A stretch of 64,000 nucleotides of DNA from assembly GCF_002848345.1 (NCBI RefSeq), contig NZ_CP025429.1, forward strand, positions 3,534,001 through 3,598,000, in the 5' to 3' direction. The DNA comes from Chromobacterium sp. ATCC 53434 (GTDB lineage: Bacteria; Pseudomonadota; Gammaproteobacteria; Burkholderiales; Chromobacteriaceae). Below are positions 47,199 to 55,741 of the stretch, piece after piece. Both the position numbers and the translations under genes were made by a program. The notes under the pieces were generated by a model. The model searched no databases. It was not told where the DNA came from and saw only the letters and a program-made list of their open reading frames with translations. Position 1 is the first letter of the stretch. Each line of letters opens with the position of its first letter.

Positions 47199-47565
47199 AT
47201 CCTCCCGACACGCCCCTCGCTCTCCCCGGCACCATCCCCCGCTCCTTCAGCATGCCCTTTCGTTAAAAAACCATTTAAACACACACAAAAACAATAAATT
47301 ACCTACGGCATTTCGCAGAAAAATCACATGAGATATTCGGCTCCCATCCCCAAAAGCAGACCTGGCAAGCCTAGCGTCACTTCTCGCCTTATCTTTCAAT
47401 AAAAATTACAAATAACACAATCAATTACAGTATTGATATTTACAATCCCCACATCTATACTTTGCTTAATAGCGTTTGTTGAATATAACAAAATTAATTT
47501 AAATTAATGCTTACAGATTCCGCCCACGGCTGTCCTCGCACGGAATCGCCAACGGAGAGACAAAA
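47199..47565. other. AT-rich intergenic region upstream of the mini-pilin gene
   Basis: About 370 bp with no gene. The AT content is far above the flanks from about 47270 on. It contains the promoter at 47433-47461. Such AT-rich DNA is a common target of nucleoid proteins such as H-NS, but that is inference. Confidence 0.6.
47433..47461 (+). promoter_or_regulatory. Sigma-70 promoter of the mini-pilin gene
   Basis: TTGATA and TATACT spaced 17 nt, giving a leader of about 100 nt. Confidence 0.75.
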
Positions 47566-47868
47566 ATGAAGAAAGTCATTCTTACTCTGGCAGCGCTGGC
47601 CGTTCTTCAGTCCGGTCTGGCCCTGGCATCCAACGGCGGCACCGTCAGCTTCAATGGCTCCATCGTCAAGGAACCATGCGCCGAGAGCGGCAGCAATCTG
47701 CTGAGCTACGCGCTCAATCCCCGTCAATACCAGGCCGCGCGCAAGATCGCGTCCGGTCAAAGCTGCTCCGGCATGGACAACACCCAGTCGCTGAGCATCG
47801 CTTCGGTCAATATGGCCAACACCACTACCCATAGCGATGGGCAGCTGGTTACCATCGTCTACAACTAG
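47566..47868 (+). CDS. Short pilin-like exported protein
   Basis: A 100-residue protein with a signal peptide (MKKVILTLAALAVLQSGLALA). The mature start G-G-T-V-S-F-N-G-S-I-V-K-E-P-C and the end G-Q-L-V-T-I-V-Y-N fit the first and last strands of chaperone-usher pilins. The two Cys (near 38 and 67) could form the pilin disulfide. It is about 70 residues shorter than the pilin at 52401-52925, so it may be a minor subunit or a terminator of fibre growth. AACGGAGAG precedes the ATG. It is transcribed towards the fimbrial operon from its own promoter and ends at a shared terminator. Confidence 0.78.
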   Translation: MKKVILTLAALAVLQSGLALASNGGTVSFNGSIVKEPCAESGSNLLSYALNPRQYQAARKIASGQSCSGMDNTQSLSIASVNMANTTTHSDGQLVTIVYN

Positions 47869-47881
47869 ACACGACACGATG

Positions 47882-47918
47882 AAAAAAGCCTTCGGCCAAA
47901 ACGGCCGAAGGCTTTTTT
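47882..47918. terminator. Bidirectional terminator between mini-pilin gene and fimbrial operon
   Basis: AGCCTTCGGCC (47887-47897) pairs with GGCCGAAGGCT (47903-47913), with A5 before and T5 after, so both strands have a U tract. Confidence 0.92.
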
Positions 47919-47940
47919 CATGCGGCGGCGGAACGCTCGC

Positions 47941-48906
47941 CTACTGGTACAGCATGTCTATCGTGATCGCCGTCTGCAGGCTTCCCGGCACCACCGTGGC
48001 CGTGCGCATGTACTCGACGAACAGTCCCAGCTGGGCCGACTGCGACTGCACGTTCACCACCCGGGTATTGTTGGTGTTGTTGGCGCCGATATTGGTCCAG
48101 TCGGCCGAACTGCCCAGATTGATGGCGATGCCCTGCGCCGAACCGCCGGTATTGGCGAACAGCACCGGATTATTCGCGTCGGCGGTGCCGGAGAAGCGGA
48201 AAGTCGCCGTATTCACGCCGGTCGAGCAATTGGTGGCGCTGATGGTGAAAGCGCTGCGCGCCAGCGTGCTGCCCACCGACGGAAACTGGTTGCTGCCGAC
48301 GGTCGGCAGATTAATCGTGTACTGGCCGTTCGCGCTCAGATTGCAGGTGCCGCCCGGCGTGAAAGTCAGCGAGCCGTTGACCAGCTGATTGAAGTTGATG
48401 TTCGGCTTGGCGTTGATGCCGCCGATGCCGTCGAGCTGGAACACCGAGTACTGGTTGATCGTCGCGGTGCCGCTGGACGGCGCGCCGGTCGTTTTCAGCA
48501 AGACGATGGAATACGGCAGCGTCGTCGTGACCGAGCCGCCCTGCGGCACATAAATGCCGGTATTGATGGCTCCGCTGCTCTGCGTATAGGTCTGGCCATT
48601 GAAGATAATGCCGATCTGCAAGCCCGGCGCCAACGTCGCTCTCTTTGGATTCACCCAGAAATACACATTCTCGCCTATGCTCTGCGAGCAATACAGGCTC
48701 AGATTCTGCAACGGCGACTGCCAAATGATGGTTCCGACCGGCGCATTGGCGGCGACATACAGATTGCTCGGCAATGTGAACGTCGACGTGACGCTGCCGG
48801 CGCTGTTGCTCCCATTCCAGCAGCCCAGCGCGTGGCTGGTCAGCGGCATCGCCATCAGCAGCGCCAGCAGCCATCCGTACAATCCGCGGCAAATCAGTTT
48901 ATTCAT
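47941..48906 (-). CDS. Fimbrial tip adhesin
   Basis: A 321-residue exported protein with a signal peptide (about 1-27, ALLMAMPLTSHALG). It is twice pilin length, the two-domain layout of FimH-type tip adhesins: an N-terminal domain (about 28-180) with Cys pair and no recognised lectin motif, and a C-terminal pilin domain (about 185-321) with paired Cys and the end T-A-I-T-I-D-M-L-Y-Q. Start is ATG 48906. It is the last gene of the pilin-chaperone-usher-adhesin operon, 44 nt after the usher. The receptor cannot be predicted. Confidence 0.85.
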   Translation of the reverse strand: MNKLICRGLYGWLLALLMAMPLTSHALGCWNGSNSAGSVTSTFTLPSNLYVAANAPVGTIIWQSPLQNLSLYCSQSIGENVYFWVNPKRATLAPGLQIGIIFNGQTYTQSSGAINTGIYVPQGGSVTTTLPYSIVLLKTTGAPSSGTATINQYSVFQLDGIGGINAKPNINFNQLVNGSLTFTPGGTCNLSANGQYTINLPTVGSNQFPSVGSTLARSAFTISATNCSTGVNTATFRFSGTADANNPVLFANTGGSAQGIAINLGSSADWTNIGANNTNNTRVVNVQSQSAQLGLFVEYMRTATVVPGSLQTAITIDMLYQ

Positions 48907-48950
48907 CGTGCTATCGCTTTCCCAGGTATTTCCGCAGCCCGCTCCAGGCC

Positions 48951-51578
48951 TCACAGCGGCGCGCAAACCGCATCCGTCCGCATATAGACCGCATCGTTCG
49001 TCTGCTGCGGCAATCGATAGCGGAAGCGGCATTGTTGATCCCGCTCGCTGCCCCAGCTGACCGTCAACGGCTTGTCTTCCATGCCGCGCAGGAAGGCGCG
49101 TCCGCCCTGTCCCACCATCGTAAGAAAGTCGTCGCCATCGCCGTCGCCTATCGTCGCGCCGACCGGCAGATGGCTGCCGTCCGGCCGCGTCAGCGTCACG
49201 ATCACCGGCTTGCCCTGCTGGGTATTGAATTTCAGCATGACGATGGCGCCGGCGCGCGGCGCGTCCTGCACGCTGGTTTCCTGCAATTCCACATCCTGGC
49301 TCATGCCCTTGGGATCCAGCGTGATTTCATTCTGGCGGTAAGGCATTAGCGACGACACCACGGCATAACCGCTGTCGTTGACGCGCACCCCATTGGTATT
49401 GCTCACCGAAGCGCCCGCCGCGCCAGGCGCCTCGACGACGGCGAAGGACTCGCCCAGCGACTGCGCCGGGGTCACGCCGCCCGGATGGAACACCAGCGCG
49501 CCGCTGATGCCAGCGTTGGCCTGCGAGGTGCTGCCGCTGGTGCTCGCGCCAGCGGTGAACGTGGCCACCGAGGTCGCGTACTGCACGCTGCCGCCGCCGT
49601 TGCTGTTGCTGCCCCCCGTGCCGTCGCGGTTGGCGCCGGCGTAGACGTTGTAGCTGAAATTGCGCAGATCGCCCGTTGTGCCGCTCAGACTGAGCTGCGC
49701 GCTGCCGCTGCGATCGCTGCTGCTGCTGACGCTGCTGCTCAGCAACGGAGAATACGGCTCGCGGCCCAGCGGCATCGACAGGCTCAACATGTACTGGTTG
49801 ACGGCGCGCCCGCTCGAATCCTTGGTACGGCCGGCCGACAGGCTCAAGCTGACCGACTTGAAGCTGTTGCTGTAACCAAGCTGATAGGTCATGTCTCGGC
49901 CCTGCTGGTTCCAGTAATCCTGGGAGGTGCCGGTGAAGAACAGCCGTCCGCGGCCATCGCCCAGCGGCTGATCGGCATTGAGCTGGAACCGGTTCTTCGC
50001 CGAGGAAAGCGTGCCGACCTGGTTGATCAGGCTGGCATAATCGCGCAGCTCGAGAAAGCCCGCCGTGGAAAAGCGATAGGCGGCGACGGTGAAGTTGGTG
50101 CGCGTCGACTCCATCAACTTGCTATAGGTGACGCGGTAGCTCTGGCCCTGCATGCCGCCGGCGCTGGCGTTGTACGGCAGCTGATCGGCCCAGGATTGGG
50201 TCACGTCCAGCGCCAACGCGCCCCAGCGCGTGTTGATGCCGGAACCGAACAGCGCCGACTGGTAGTGATCGGCGACGATCAGGCCGCCGTACAAGGTCAG
50301 ACTATTGCTGATGCCGCGCTGGTAGGTCGCCTGCACGAACTCGGGGAGCTTGCTCAGCGTGTCGTCGCGCCATTGACCGGCGGTGACGGCGTAGCGGGAT
50401 TGACCGTCGCGCAACAGCTGGGGCACGGCGGCGTAGGGCACGATGAATTTGCGCACGCGGCCGTCCGCCTCGGTGACCGTCACTTCCAGATCGCCGGCGA
50501 ACCCGGTGTTGTAGAGATCGTCGATGCTGAATTCGCCCGGCGGCACCACGTTTTCGTAAATCAGGTTGCCATTCTGACGAATGGACACCTTGGCATTGGT
50601 CTCGGCCACGCCGCGCACCACCGGCGCGTAGCCTTGCAGCGATTCCGGCAGCATCCGGTCGTCAGAACTCAGCTGGACGCCGCGGAACGGCGCGCTGCTG
50701 AACAAATCGGAAGGCGTGAAATAATCGCCCAGGGTCAGCACCGCGTGCCAGTCCGTCATATCGCGCTGCGTATAAGCCGAAGTGCTTTGATATTGGCGCT
50801 GACGCTGACCGTTGCCATTGTCCTGCTGGGTCAGCGAGCCGTTATAGCGGAACCGCCACAGGCCTATGTTCAGGCCGGCGTTGGCGCCAAAATAGTACTG
50901 GCTTGACGTGCCGGAACCGCCATTGTCATAGCGGTAGCCGTTGGCGTTGTAGTTCAGGAAGCCGGCAAACGGCGCGCCCGCATCCCAGTACTCCGGCGCG
51001 ACATAGCCTCGCGCCTTGGCTCGCAGATATTTCTGCGGAATGCTGACGTCGAGCCGCAGATCCGCGCTGTTGAAGCTGGAAAACGCGCCGGGCACGACGG
51101 CGGCGATGTCGACGCAACGGCCGGACTCGTCGCGCCGCGGCACGCCGGAGGACTCCGCCACACGGGAGAAGTCCACACCCAGATCGTCCAACATCGCCCG
51201 GTTGAAACAGGCCAGCACCCTGCCGTCCCCCAGATCCTTCATCTGCACGTCGCGACGGCCGATCCAGGTTGTGTTCGCATAGACGTCGGCCCGGTAATTG
51301 CCGGGAAAGGCGCCGCCCCTCTGGTTGAAGCGGGAGAGATCTACCTGTTGCCCATTGGAATTCTGGTTGATGAATACCGGATTGAACTGCACGTCGCCCT
51401 GTTCGGCAGCCTCAGCCCCAGTCGAACCGGCCCAAGCAGCCTGGCTGCCGAACCAGCCGCAAATCAGCAAGCCGAGCGGGCTGATATCCCGTCGTTGCTT
51501 GGGCTGTCGAGTCATCAAGCGCTTCATGGCTGGATTGAATCCTGGGAATGCATGCGGAACTGGCTGGCGCGGGTGCAT
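48951..51578 (-). CDS. Outer-membrane fimbrial usher (FimD/PapC family)
   Basis: Assembles and secretes the fimbria through a 24-stranded outer-membrane barrel. The 875 residues show the N-terminal chaperone-binding domain (FNPVFINQNSNGQQVDLSRF, GGAFPGNYRADVY), the family signature F-R-G-V-Q-L-S-S-D-D-R-M-L-P (about 296-309), the plug and barrel region, and C-terminal plug-like domains with GRAFLRGM. The signal peptide is preceded by an extended basic N-terminus (first 30 residues), so a start at a later Met (codon 18 or 22) is possible. It begins 2 nt after the chaperone stop. Confidence 0.95.
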   Translation of the reverse strand: MHPRQPVPHAFPGFNPAMKRLMTRQPKQRRDISPLGLLICGWFGSQAAWAGSTGAEAAEQGDVQFNPVFINQNSNGQQVDLSRFNQRGGAFPGNYRADVYANTTWIGRRDVQMKDLGDGRVLACFNRAMLDDLGVDFSRVAESSGVPRRDESGRCVDIAAVVPGAFSSFNSADLRLDVSIPQKYLRAKARGYVAPEYWDAGAPFAGFLNYNANGYRYDNGGSGTSSQYYFGANAGLNIGLWRFRYNGSLTQQDNGNGQRQRQYQSTSAYTQRDMTDWHAVLTLGDYFTPSDLFSSAPFRGVQLSSDDRMLPESLQGYAPVVRGVAETNAKVSIRQNGNLIYENVVPPGEFSIDDLYNTGFAGDLEVTVTEADGRVRKFIVPYAAVPQLLRDGQSRYAVTAGQWRDDTLSKLPEFVQATYQRGISNSLTLYGGLIVADHYQSALFGSGINTRWGALALDVTQSWADQLPYNASAGGMQGQSYRVTYSKLMESTRTNFTVAAYRFSTAGFLELRDYASLINQVGTLSSAKNRFQLNADQPLGDGRGRLFFTGTSQDYWNQQGRDMTYQLGYSNSFKSVSLSLSAGRTKDSSGRAVNQYMLSLSMPLGREPYSPLLSSSVSSSSDRSGSAQLSLSGTTGDLRNFSYNVYAGANRDGTGGSNSNGGGSVQYATSVATFTAGASTSGSTSQANAGISGALVFHPGGVTPAQSLGESFAVVEAPGAAGASVSNTNGVRVNDSGYAVVSSLMPYRQNEITLDPKGMSQDVELQETSVQDAPRAGAIVMLKFNTQQGKPVIVTLTRPDGSHLPVGATIGDGDGDDFLTMVGQGGRAFLRGMEDKPLTVSWGSERDQQCRFRYRLPQQTNDAVYMRTDAVCAPL

Positions 51579-51580
51579 GT

Positions 51581-52330
51581 TCAGTGAGCCAAAGACACGC
51601 TATGCGCGACCGGAGCACCATAGTCGTTGATGCTCTCGTAATTGAGCTTCACGCTACCCTCAGGCCTGGACTTCAGATCCTTCAGCGCAAAGTCGTGGGT
51701 GCCGCCCGGCGGAACCATGCCGCCGTCGGTTTCATACTCGTGCTTGCCTACCAGCAGAGTCGCCCGGTTCAAGGAGACGTGATAGGCGGCCTGATTGGTG
51801 GCGCGCAGCATATAGCCCCTGCCGCCGGCCTGCGGCAGCAAAGACCAGGAAAGCTTGTCGGCGGCGTCGTCCGATGTGCCCGGCAGGCCGGCGGGACGGT
51901 AGAACAACTTGATGCGGGAACGGAAGGCCACTTGCATGAAATTGCGCTGCTCATTGCCGGCCTTGGGCAGCGGCGGCACGTCCAGCACGTTCAGCCAGAA
52001 TACCGACTCGCGCTCCTTCGGCAGGTCGGCTCCGGTGAAGGTCAGTCGCAGGGTCTGCCCTTTCGTCGGATCGACACGGAAAATCGGCGGCATGATCAGG
52101 AAAGGCGCGTCCGCCGTATTCGGAACGGATTTCTCGTTGCCGCTATCGGCCCATACCTGCACCAGCGACGGATCCTTGCCGGGGTTGTTGATCTTGACGG
52201 TCACTTCACGATCTTCTGCCTTGTACACCACCCGGGTCCCGGAAATCACCACGCCCGCGGAAGCGCCGCCAGCCCATAGCGAACTCGCCACGGCCAGCGC
52301 GACAGCCCCACTCCACATCGCTTGTCTCAT
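51581..52330 (-). CDS. Periplasmic pilus chaperone (PapD family)
   Basis: Folds pilins by donor-strand complementation and delivers them to the usher. The 249 residues start with a signal peptide (to about residue 25). The mature domain G-V-V-I-S-G-T-R-V-V-Y and the G1 region RESVFWLNVLDVPPLP, with N-L-x-x-x-P-P-type features, are diagnostic, as are the basic residues F-R-S-R-I-K-L-F-Y-R-P near the cleft. An ATG four codons in is an alternative start. It is between pilin and usher. Confidence 0.94.
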   Translation of the reverse strand: MRQAMWSGAVALAVASSLWAGGASAGVVISGTRVVYKAEDREVTVKINNPGKDPSLVQVWADSGNEKSVPNTADAPFLIMPPIFRVDPTKGQTLRLTFTGADLPKERESVFWLNVLDVPPLPKAGNEQRNFMQVAFRSRIKLFYRPAGLPGTSDDAADKLSWSLLPQAGGRGYMLRATNQAAYHVSLNRATLLVGKHEYETDGGMVPPGGTHDFALKDLKSRPEGSVKLNYESINDYGAPVAHSVSLAH

Positions 52331-52400
52331 TTGCCCACTGCCCTTATTCCAAAAATACCGGCTGGCGGCGCATTTCGCGCCGCCAGCCGCATCGTGCCGC

Positions 52401-52925
52401 TTATTGGTAGGTCATCGAGTACTGGACGCTGGTATTCACCGCGCCCGCGCCGGCAGCGCCGGTCGCGATGTACTGGGCGTAGTAGCTCATCGTGGCGGAG
52501 CCGCCGCTGATCGGCACAACTTGGGAGTTGGAGTTGTTGTTCAGATTGATGGCGCTATAGCTGTTGTTCAGCAGCTGAACTTCAACATTGGTGGCCGAAC
52601 CGGTGCCGGTGCTGTTCAGCAGGTTGCCGGAAGCGGAGTCGACGGTCGGGCCCACTTCGAAACGGGTCTGCGCGTTCTTCAGACCGGACGGGCAGTTGCT
52701 CAGATTGATCGCAAACGGCGTGGAGCCTGCGGTCTGGCCAGCGGTGGCCAACGAGGAGGTGCCGACGGTCGGCAGGGTCACCGTGACGTTCTGGCCGGAA
52801 GTGCCAGCGATGGTGCAGGTCTGAGCCACGACGTTTCCAGTGACGGTGATCTTGCCATCGGAGGCCATTGCGCCGGAAGAATATACGCCCAGGCCGATCA
52901 ATGCTGCGGTTACGACTTGTTTCAT
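52401..52925 (-). CDS. Major fimbrial subunit (pilin)
   Basis: A 174-residue pilin with a signal peptide (MKQVVTAALIGLGVYSSGAMA, cleavage near 21). The mature part G-K-I-T-V-T-G-N-V-V-A-Q-T-C-T and P-F-A-I-N-L-S-N-C carry the disulfide Cys pair. The end S-V-Q-Y-S-M-T-Y-Q has the alternating hydrophobic beta-strand and penultimate Tyr recognised by the chaperone. ATG 52925 follows GGAGATTTTTTA. It is the first gene of the operon and the likely main shaft subunit. An upstream promoter at 53121-53149 gives a long leader. Confidence 0.93.
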   Translation of the reverse strand: MKQVVTAALIGLGVYSSGAMASDGKITVTGNVVAQTCTIAGTSGQNVTVTLPTVGTSSLATAGQTAGSTPFAINLSNCPSGLKNAQTRFEVGPTVDSASGNLLNSTGTGSATNVEVQLLNNSYSAINLNNNSNSQVVPISGGSATMSYYAQYIATGAAGAGAVNTSVQYSMTYQ

Positions 52926-53357
52926 TAAAAAATCTCCATTGAAATTGCAGGCAGTACATTTGTTTGCCCGCTTGCCTACCCTGGCTGGGCAGCAGTTCGA
53001 AGAGGCGTCCGACACGTCAAGGCATCTTCGGCGACCCTGTGACTCCTGCCCGTGTTCGAGATGCTCCGGTACCGAATCCGGTCCAGCATCCAAGCCTCGC
53101 CAGCCCGAAAGCTTGTTTTAATTTAAAAAGATTCAACAAATAACATCAAATATGGTCATGTCTATCTGAAGTCATTCATCACTCAGATTAAAAAAACAGG
53201 CGGGCGGCAAACCTGGGGACTGACGATGGGGCCGCTGCTGCGGCGTCCTTTCACCATGCCATGGCTGGACAGTGCTCAGCTTCCATCACGTCCTGACGAA
53301 GCGATGAGCCGTTACAGGAAGCCTCTTGCAGCGCGGTTGGATGCGATGGCAATGCTA
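52926..53357. other. Upstream region of the fimbrial operon
   Basis: Contains a probable operon promoter (53121-53149) and, beyond it, a small frame running into the insertion sequence. No other gene is seen. Confidence 0.6.
53121..53149 (-). promoter_or_regulatory. Candidate sigma-70 promoter of the fimbrial operon
   Basis: TTGATG (53144-53149) and TTAAAT (53121-53126) on the minus strand are spaced 17 nt, in an AT-rich stretch about 190 nt upstream of the pilin start. The IS630-family element begins about 210 bp further upstream. Confidence 0.55.
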
Positions 53358-53402
53358 TTAATCCGGCAGTCAAATACCGTACAGAAAGCTCATGCCGCGT
53401 AG
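53226..53402 (+). CDS. Small ORF running into the insertion sequence
   Basis: ATG at 53226, 7 nt after GGGGA, opens M-G-P-L-L-R-R-P-F-T-M-P-W-L. The frame enters the IS at 53358 and stops inside it after 58 codons. Without the IS it would have ended G-stop just after the junction at 44-45 codons. The basic Arg/Leu-rich sequence is unknown to me. It may be a small gene whose end was replaced by IS insertion, or chance. Confidence 0.3.
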   Translation: MGPLLRRPFTMPWLDSAQLPSRPDEAMSRYRKPLAARLDAMAMLLIRQSNTVQKAHAA

Positions 53403-54479
53403 CGGATTTTTTCATGCCGGAAGTACGACCGGATTCTGGCCGGCTGCTTCTGCAATGAGCGTAAATGGGACAGCACTTTCCCTTGAAGTTGACCGTCTGA
53501 TCGAACCGGCTCACCTGCGCTCATTCTGGCCTTCAGGTCGCCGTTCAAGTATTCATCCGGGTTCAGTTCCGGTGAGTAGCTGGGCAGGAAGAACAACTCA
53601 ATCGCCTTCTTGTTCTCTTCCTCCTCCAACCATGCTTGCACCAGCTTGCTGTGATGCACGCGCAAGTTGTCGAGGATCAAGAACACCTTCTTGCCGCCAG
53701 CATCACGGATCAGCCGCATCAGAAACTTGATCAGCACCCGGGCCGTCAAGGTCTCCCGGTACAGCATGAAGCGCATCTTGCCTTGGTTGGTAATGGCCGA
53801 AATCAAGTTGATGCGCGCTCTTTTCGATTGGGATAACACCAGAACTGGGGTTTGGCCTTTTGGGGCGTAGCCACGCGGAAAGTGCTCAACACTCGACACC
53901 GCCGATTCGTCGCCCCAGCTGATTTCAGCCATTTCCGCTTTGGCACGCGCGACGATAGCCGGGTATTCCTCCTTGAGCCATTTCTCGACTGCTGCCGGTC
54001 GCTGCTCATAAGCGCGTTTGAGCGGGCGCTGCGGCGTAAAGCCCCAGCGGGCCAAGTACAGACGGACAGTACGGATCGGCAGATCGATCAGAAACATCTG
54101 CTTGATTACAGCCTTGACCGCCTGAGCACTCCACAGGGCAAACCTCAGCTTCATCTGGTCTGGCGTGCGATCCACGATGTCCTGCTTGATCCGGGCTTCC
54201 TGCGCCTCGGTCAGCCGACGGCCGGTGCCTTCGGCGCGACCGCGCTTCTGTTCTTTGAATCCCTGCGCACCTAGTGCTGCCTCACGCACCACCCAGGCGG
54301 AAATGGTGGGGCGGCGCAGCCCGAGTTCTTCGGCAATACTGGCTTGAGACCGGCCTCGCTTGTACATCCGGATAGCGGTACGCCTCAGCTGCTCACGGGC
54401 GGCCAGTTCAAGCTTGCGCACATCGATTTTTTCCATGCCGGAAGTATACAATCTGTACGGATTATTACTGCCGGATTAA
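53358..54479. mobile_element. IS630-family insertion sequence
   Basis: A 1122-bp element bounded by terminal inverted repeats: TTAATCCGGCAGT at the left and its complement at the right, followed by an imperfect stretch and a second matching block, GTACAGA, about 31 bp in all. It is flanked by TA on both sides (53356-53357 and 54480-54481), the target duplication of IS630. It contains one full-length transposase gene. It interrupts the space upstream of the fimbrial operon. Confidence 0.9.
53390..54436 (-). CDS. IS630-family transposase
   Basis: A 348-residue DDE transposase that moves the element by cut-and-paste at TA sites. The N-terminal helix-turn-helix region (GRSQASIAEELGLRRPTISAW) is followed by a winged-helix domain and the catalytic core: SWGDESAVSS (first Asp), FLILDNLRVHHSK (second Asp) and SYSPELNPDEYLNGDLK (Glu). 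The frame is intact, so the copy may be active. The ATG at 54436 is preferred; a TTG lies five codons upstream. Both ends of the element are near the gene, as is normal. Confidence 0.93.
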   Translation of the reverse strand: MEKIDVRKLELAAREQLRRTAIRMYKRGRSQASIAEELGLRRPTISAWVVREAALGAQGFKEQKRGRAEGTGRRLTEAQEARIKQDIVDRTPDQMKLRFALWSAQAVKAVIKQMFLIDLPIRTVRLYLARWGFTPQRPLKRAYEQRPAAVEKWLKEEYPAIVARAKAEMAEISWGDESAVSSVEHFPRGYAPKGQTPVLVLSQSKRARINLISAITNQGKMRFMLYRETLTARVLIKFLMRLIRDAGGKKVFLILDNLRVHHSKLVQAWLEEEENKKAIELFFLPSYSPELNPDEYLNGDLKARMSAGEPVRSDGQLQGKVLSHLRSLQKQPARIRSYFRHEKIRYAA

Positions 54480-54806
54480 TAGGTTAAATCAAACAAAACA
54501 TAACTTTCAACACATCCCCCCGCAGAAAATCGGCATTAAATCCACATTAAATCACTGACAACAAAGGGTTTTAATGAAAAAATCTCGTGTACTCACAACT
54601 GTGTTCATCTGTCTCATTAATGCATCAATCTGATAACATATTAAATTAAAAGTTAAATATCGCTACCAAATTCCAAATGAAACCCCAGAATACATGACGT
54701 AGTCATTTTGAATGACAAATAAGCAGCATCCTCCACCGCTGCTCTACCCACTCTCCCGCCATGCGTTTAAACTGATCAGCTTCACGCATCCCGGGCTTTG
54801 AACGCC
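54480..54806. other. AT-rich intergenic region right of the insertion sequence
   Basis: About 330 bp with no gene. It is strongly AT-rich to 54720 and probably the displaced continuation of the DNA at the left of the insertion. I see no clear promoter. Confidence 0.5.
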
Positions 54807-55691
54807 ATGACGCCTCCCTCCTGCCAGTACCTGGCGGTCAACCAACGCCGTTACCACGTGCGCCGCTGGGGCGCGGACCACGCCCCTTTGCTGGTCCTGC
54901 TGCATGGCTGGATGGACAGCTCGGCCACCTTTCAATTCATGGTCGACGCGCTGGCCGGCGAGTGGCAGGTGGTGGCGCCCGATTGGCGGGGATTCGGCGA
55001 CAGCCAGTGGAACGAAGGCAGCTATTTCTTTCCCGACTATCTGGCCGACCTGGACGATTTATTGCAGCAGCTGTCGCCGCAACGGCCGGTCAAGCTGCTG
55101 GGACACAGCATGGGCGCGATGATCGCCGGGCTCTACGCCGGCATCCGGCCGCAGCGCATCGACAAGCTGGCGCTGGTCGAAGGATTCGGCCTGAATCCCA
55201 CCCGGCCGGCCGAGGCGCCTGGCCGCTATGCCCGCTGGTTGCGGGAAACCGCCCAGACCATGGCTTTCGAGCCGCTGGACGGCTTGCCGCAAGTGGCGGA
55301 AAAACTGCAGGCCCGCAACCCGTTGCTGACGCCGGAGCGCGCGCGCTGGCTGGCCGGCGAGCTGACAAGCCCCTGCGACGGCGGCGTCCGCTATCGCGCC
55401 GATCCGCGCCATAAAATGGTCAATCCGGTGCTGTACCGGCTGGAGGAGGCGATGGAGTGCTGGCGCCGCATCACCGCGCCGGTGCTGTGGGTGATAGGCG
55501 GACAGTCGTCGGGCCATCCGGCCATCAGCGGCGTGATGGACACTCTGGATCAGCGCCGCGCCTGCTTCGCCAAGCTGGATGAAGCCACCATCGCCGACGC
55601 CGGCCACATGATCCAGTGGGACAGGCCGGAGGCGCTTGCCGCGGTGGTCGAACGCTTTCTGTCGTCCGACCTCGCCGGCGCGCAGGCATGA
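54807..55691 (+). CDS. Alpha/beta-fold hydrolase
   Basis: A 294-residue serine hydrolase of unknown substrate. HGWMDSSATFQFM carries the oxyanion region, DWRGFGDSQW follows, the nucleophile elbow is G-H-S-M-G-A (about 96-101), and the catalytic His is in DAGHMIQWDRPE near the end. It resembles haloalkane dehalogenase- and epoxide hydrolase-like esterases. The ATG at 54807 is chosen over a TTG three codons upstream. It converges on the carboxypeptidase gene; the two share a strong hairpin. Confidence 0.87.
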   Translation: MTPPSCQYLAVNQRRYHVRRWGADHAPLLVLLHGWMDSSATFQFMVDALAGEWQVVAPDWRGFGDSQWNEGSYFFPDYLADLDDLLQQLSPQRPVKLLGHSMGAMIAGLYAGIRPQRIDKLALVEGFGLNPTRPAEAPGRYARWLRETAQTMAFEPLDGLPQVAEKLQARNPLLTPERARWLAGELTSPCDGGVRYRADPRHKMVNPVLYRLEEAMECWRRITAPVLWVIGGQSSGHPAISGVMDTLDQRRACFAKLDEATIADAGHMIQWDRPEALAAVVERFLSSDLAGAQA

Positions 55692-55714
55692 AAAAGCCGG
55701 CCCGCGGGCCGGCT
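55690..55714 (-). terminator. Terminator of the carboxypeptidase gene
   Basis: A perfect 20-bp palindrome AGCCGGCCCGCGGGCCGGCT (55695-55714) is followed on the minus strand by TTTTTC. It abuts the stop codon of the convergent hydrolase. Confidence 0.82.
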
Positions 55715-55741
55715 CGACTGGACTAGGCAGCCATCCCGCGC

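Noticed and set aside
55690..55714. A terminator of the plus-strand hydrolase
   Set aside because: The palindrome is shared, but a T tract follows only on the minus strand, so I assigned it to the carboxypeptidase gene.
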